6,668 nucleotides of DNA, taken from NCBI GenBank assembly GCA_021796055.1, contig JAJYOS010000371.1, forward strand, positions 1 through 6,668, in the 5' to 3' direction. Below the pieces are notes generated by a model that saw only the letters and a list, made by a program, of their open reading frames with translations, did no database searches and had not been told where the DNA came from. A program made the position numbers and the translations under genes. The stretch is from Bacteroidota bacterium. Its GTDB lineage: Bacteria > Bacteroidota > Kryptoniia > Kryptoniales > JAKASW01. Below, piece by piece: positions 6,221-6,668 of this stretch (position 1 is its first letter; each line of letters opens with the position of its first letter).

Positions 6221-6668
6221 TCAATACTTCACGGTACCGAGCGCCTGTTCCACATCGAGTTTACTGCTTAAGAGCTGGTACAAGGAATCGTAGTAATTCA
6301 CTTCCGTCGCGCGTAAATTCGTCTCCGCGGTAATCACATCCAGGTAAGTCTTCACACCTGATCTGTATTGAAGCTCAATCGTCTTATAAACATCCTTCGC
6401 GAGACTTAGATTCTTTTTCGCCGCGTCGAGACTGCTCAGGTTACTCTCATAATTCCCGATTGCCTGCGTGTACTCCACGTCTATGGAATCCTTCAACGAT
6501 TGGATTTCGTATTCCGAGCTCTGCACTTCCAAAGAGGCTTGATCGATCTCGTGAAAGCGTTTCCCCCCTTGAAAGATGGGAATCGACAACTGAATTCCTG
6601 CATACGCGCTTGGATAACTCGCGTTATAAAGCGCGGGGAAGCTTTCGTTCTGAACTTCCAACGCATAA
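6221..6668 (-). CDS. TolC/OprM-family outer-membrane efflux factor (C-terminal part)
   Basis: Only the last 148 codons are in the window; the frame stays open to the right edge, so the 5' part lies outside. These proteins form trimeric outer-membrane channels with a long periplasmic helical barrel. The visible part corresponds to the second structural repeat: an outer-membrane strand (YAGIQLSIPIFQGGKR, where the IFxGG motif is typical), a long helix with coiled-coil character, then the motif IELQYRSGVKTYLDVITAE and the final helix ending LDVEQALGTVKY. No frameshift is seen. It is the first visible gene of the operon and supplies the exit duct for the adaptor and pump downstream. The family call is firm; the signal peptide and any lipid anchor cannot be seen. 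Confidence 0.94.
   Translation of the reverse strand, partial: YALEVQNESFPALYNASYPSAYAGIQLSIPIFQGGKRFHEIDQASLEVQSSEYEIQSLKDSIDVEYTQAIGNYESNLSSLDAAKKNLSLAKDVYKTIELQYRSGVKTYLDVITAETNLRATEVNYYDSLYQLLSSKLDVEQALGTVKY

Noticed and set aside
1867..6668. Efflux operon as cargo of the mobile element
   Set aside because: The tRNA half-site orientation places the element to the left of 1245, and nothing right of it shows mobility genes or a second attachment site; an older nested element cannot be excluded.

Overview
The window suggests a Gram-negative bacterium, most plausibly from the Bacteroidota/Chlorobiota/Ignavibacteria side. This is an inference. The efflux genes lack recognisable Shine-Dalgarno sequences and have AT-rich leaders, the operon order is outer-membrane factor, then adaptor, then pump, the adaptor looks like a lipoprotein, and the integrase N-terminus resembles integrases I associate with that group. 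Nothing here fixes the taxon.

The window has three parts. (1) Positions 1 to about 1244 look like the end of an integrated element. They hold a complete tyrosine recombinase gene on the minus strand and end at a 3' half of a tRNA-Phe(GAA) gene (1245-1288) that has no 5' half. This fits an element integrated into tRNA-Phe, lying to the left, with this copy marking its right junction. The other junction, with the restored tRNA, would be outside the window. The first 18 bases are an exact inverted copy of an internal piece of the integrase gene.

(2) Positions 1291 to 1866 (about 575 bp) contain no intact gene. Read on the minus strand, they hold a decayed type II toxin-antitoxin module: a vapB (VagC-type) antitoxin relic with a frameshift and in-frame stops, followed by the first part of a vapC PIN-toxin gene whose start codon reads ATA. 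Two inverted repeats lie in the same stretch. One overlaps the vapB frameshift and the other lies just downstream of the efflux operon.

(3) Positions 1867 to 6668 are an RND-type tripartite efflux operon transcribed right to left: the C-terminal part of a TolC/OprM-type outer-membrane factor (cut by the window edge), a periplasmic adaptor lipoprotein, and a full-length HAE1-family RND pump with its proton-relay residues intact. Together they would span both membranes and export small hydrophobic or amphiphilic compounds using the proton gradient. The substrate cannot be read from the sequence.

I see no convincing undescribed multi-gene system. The points most worth following up are the tRNA-Phe integration junction, the toxin-antitoxin relic and the inverted integrase fragment at the left edge.
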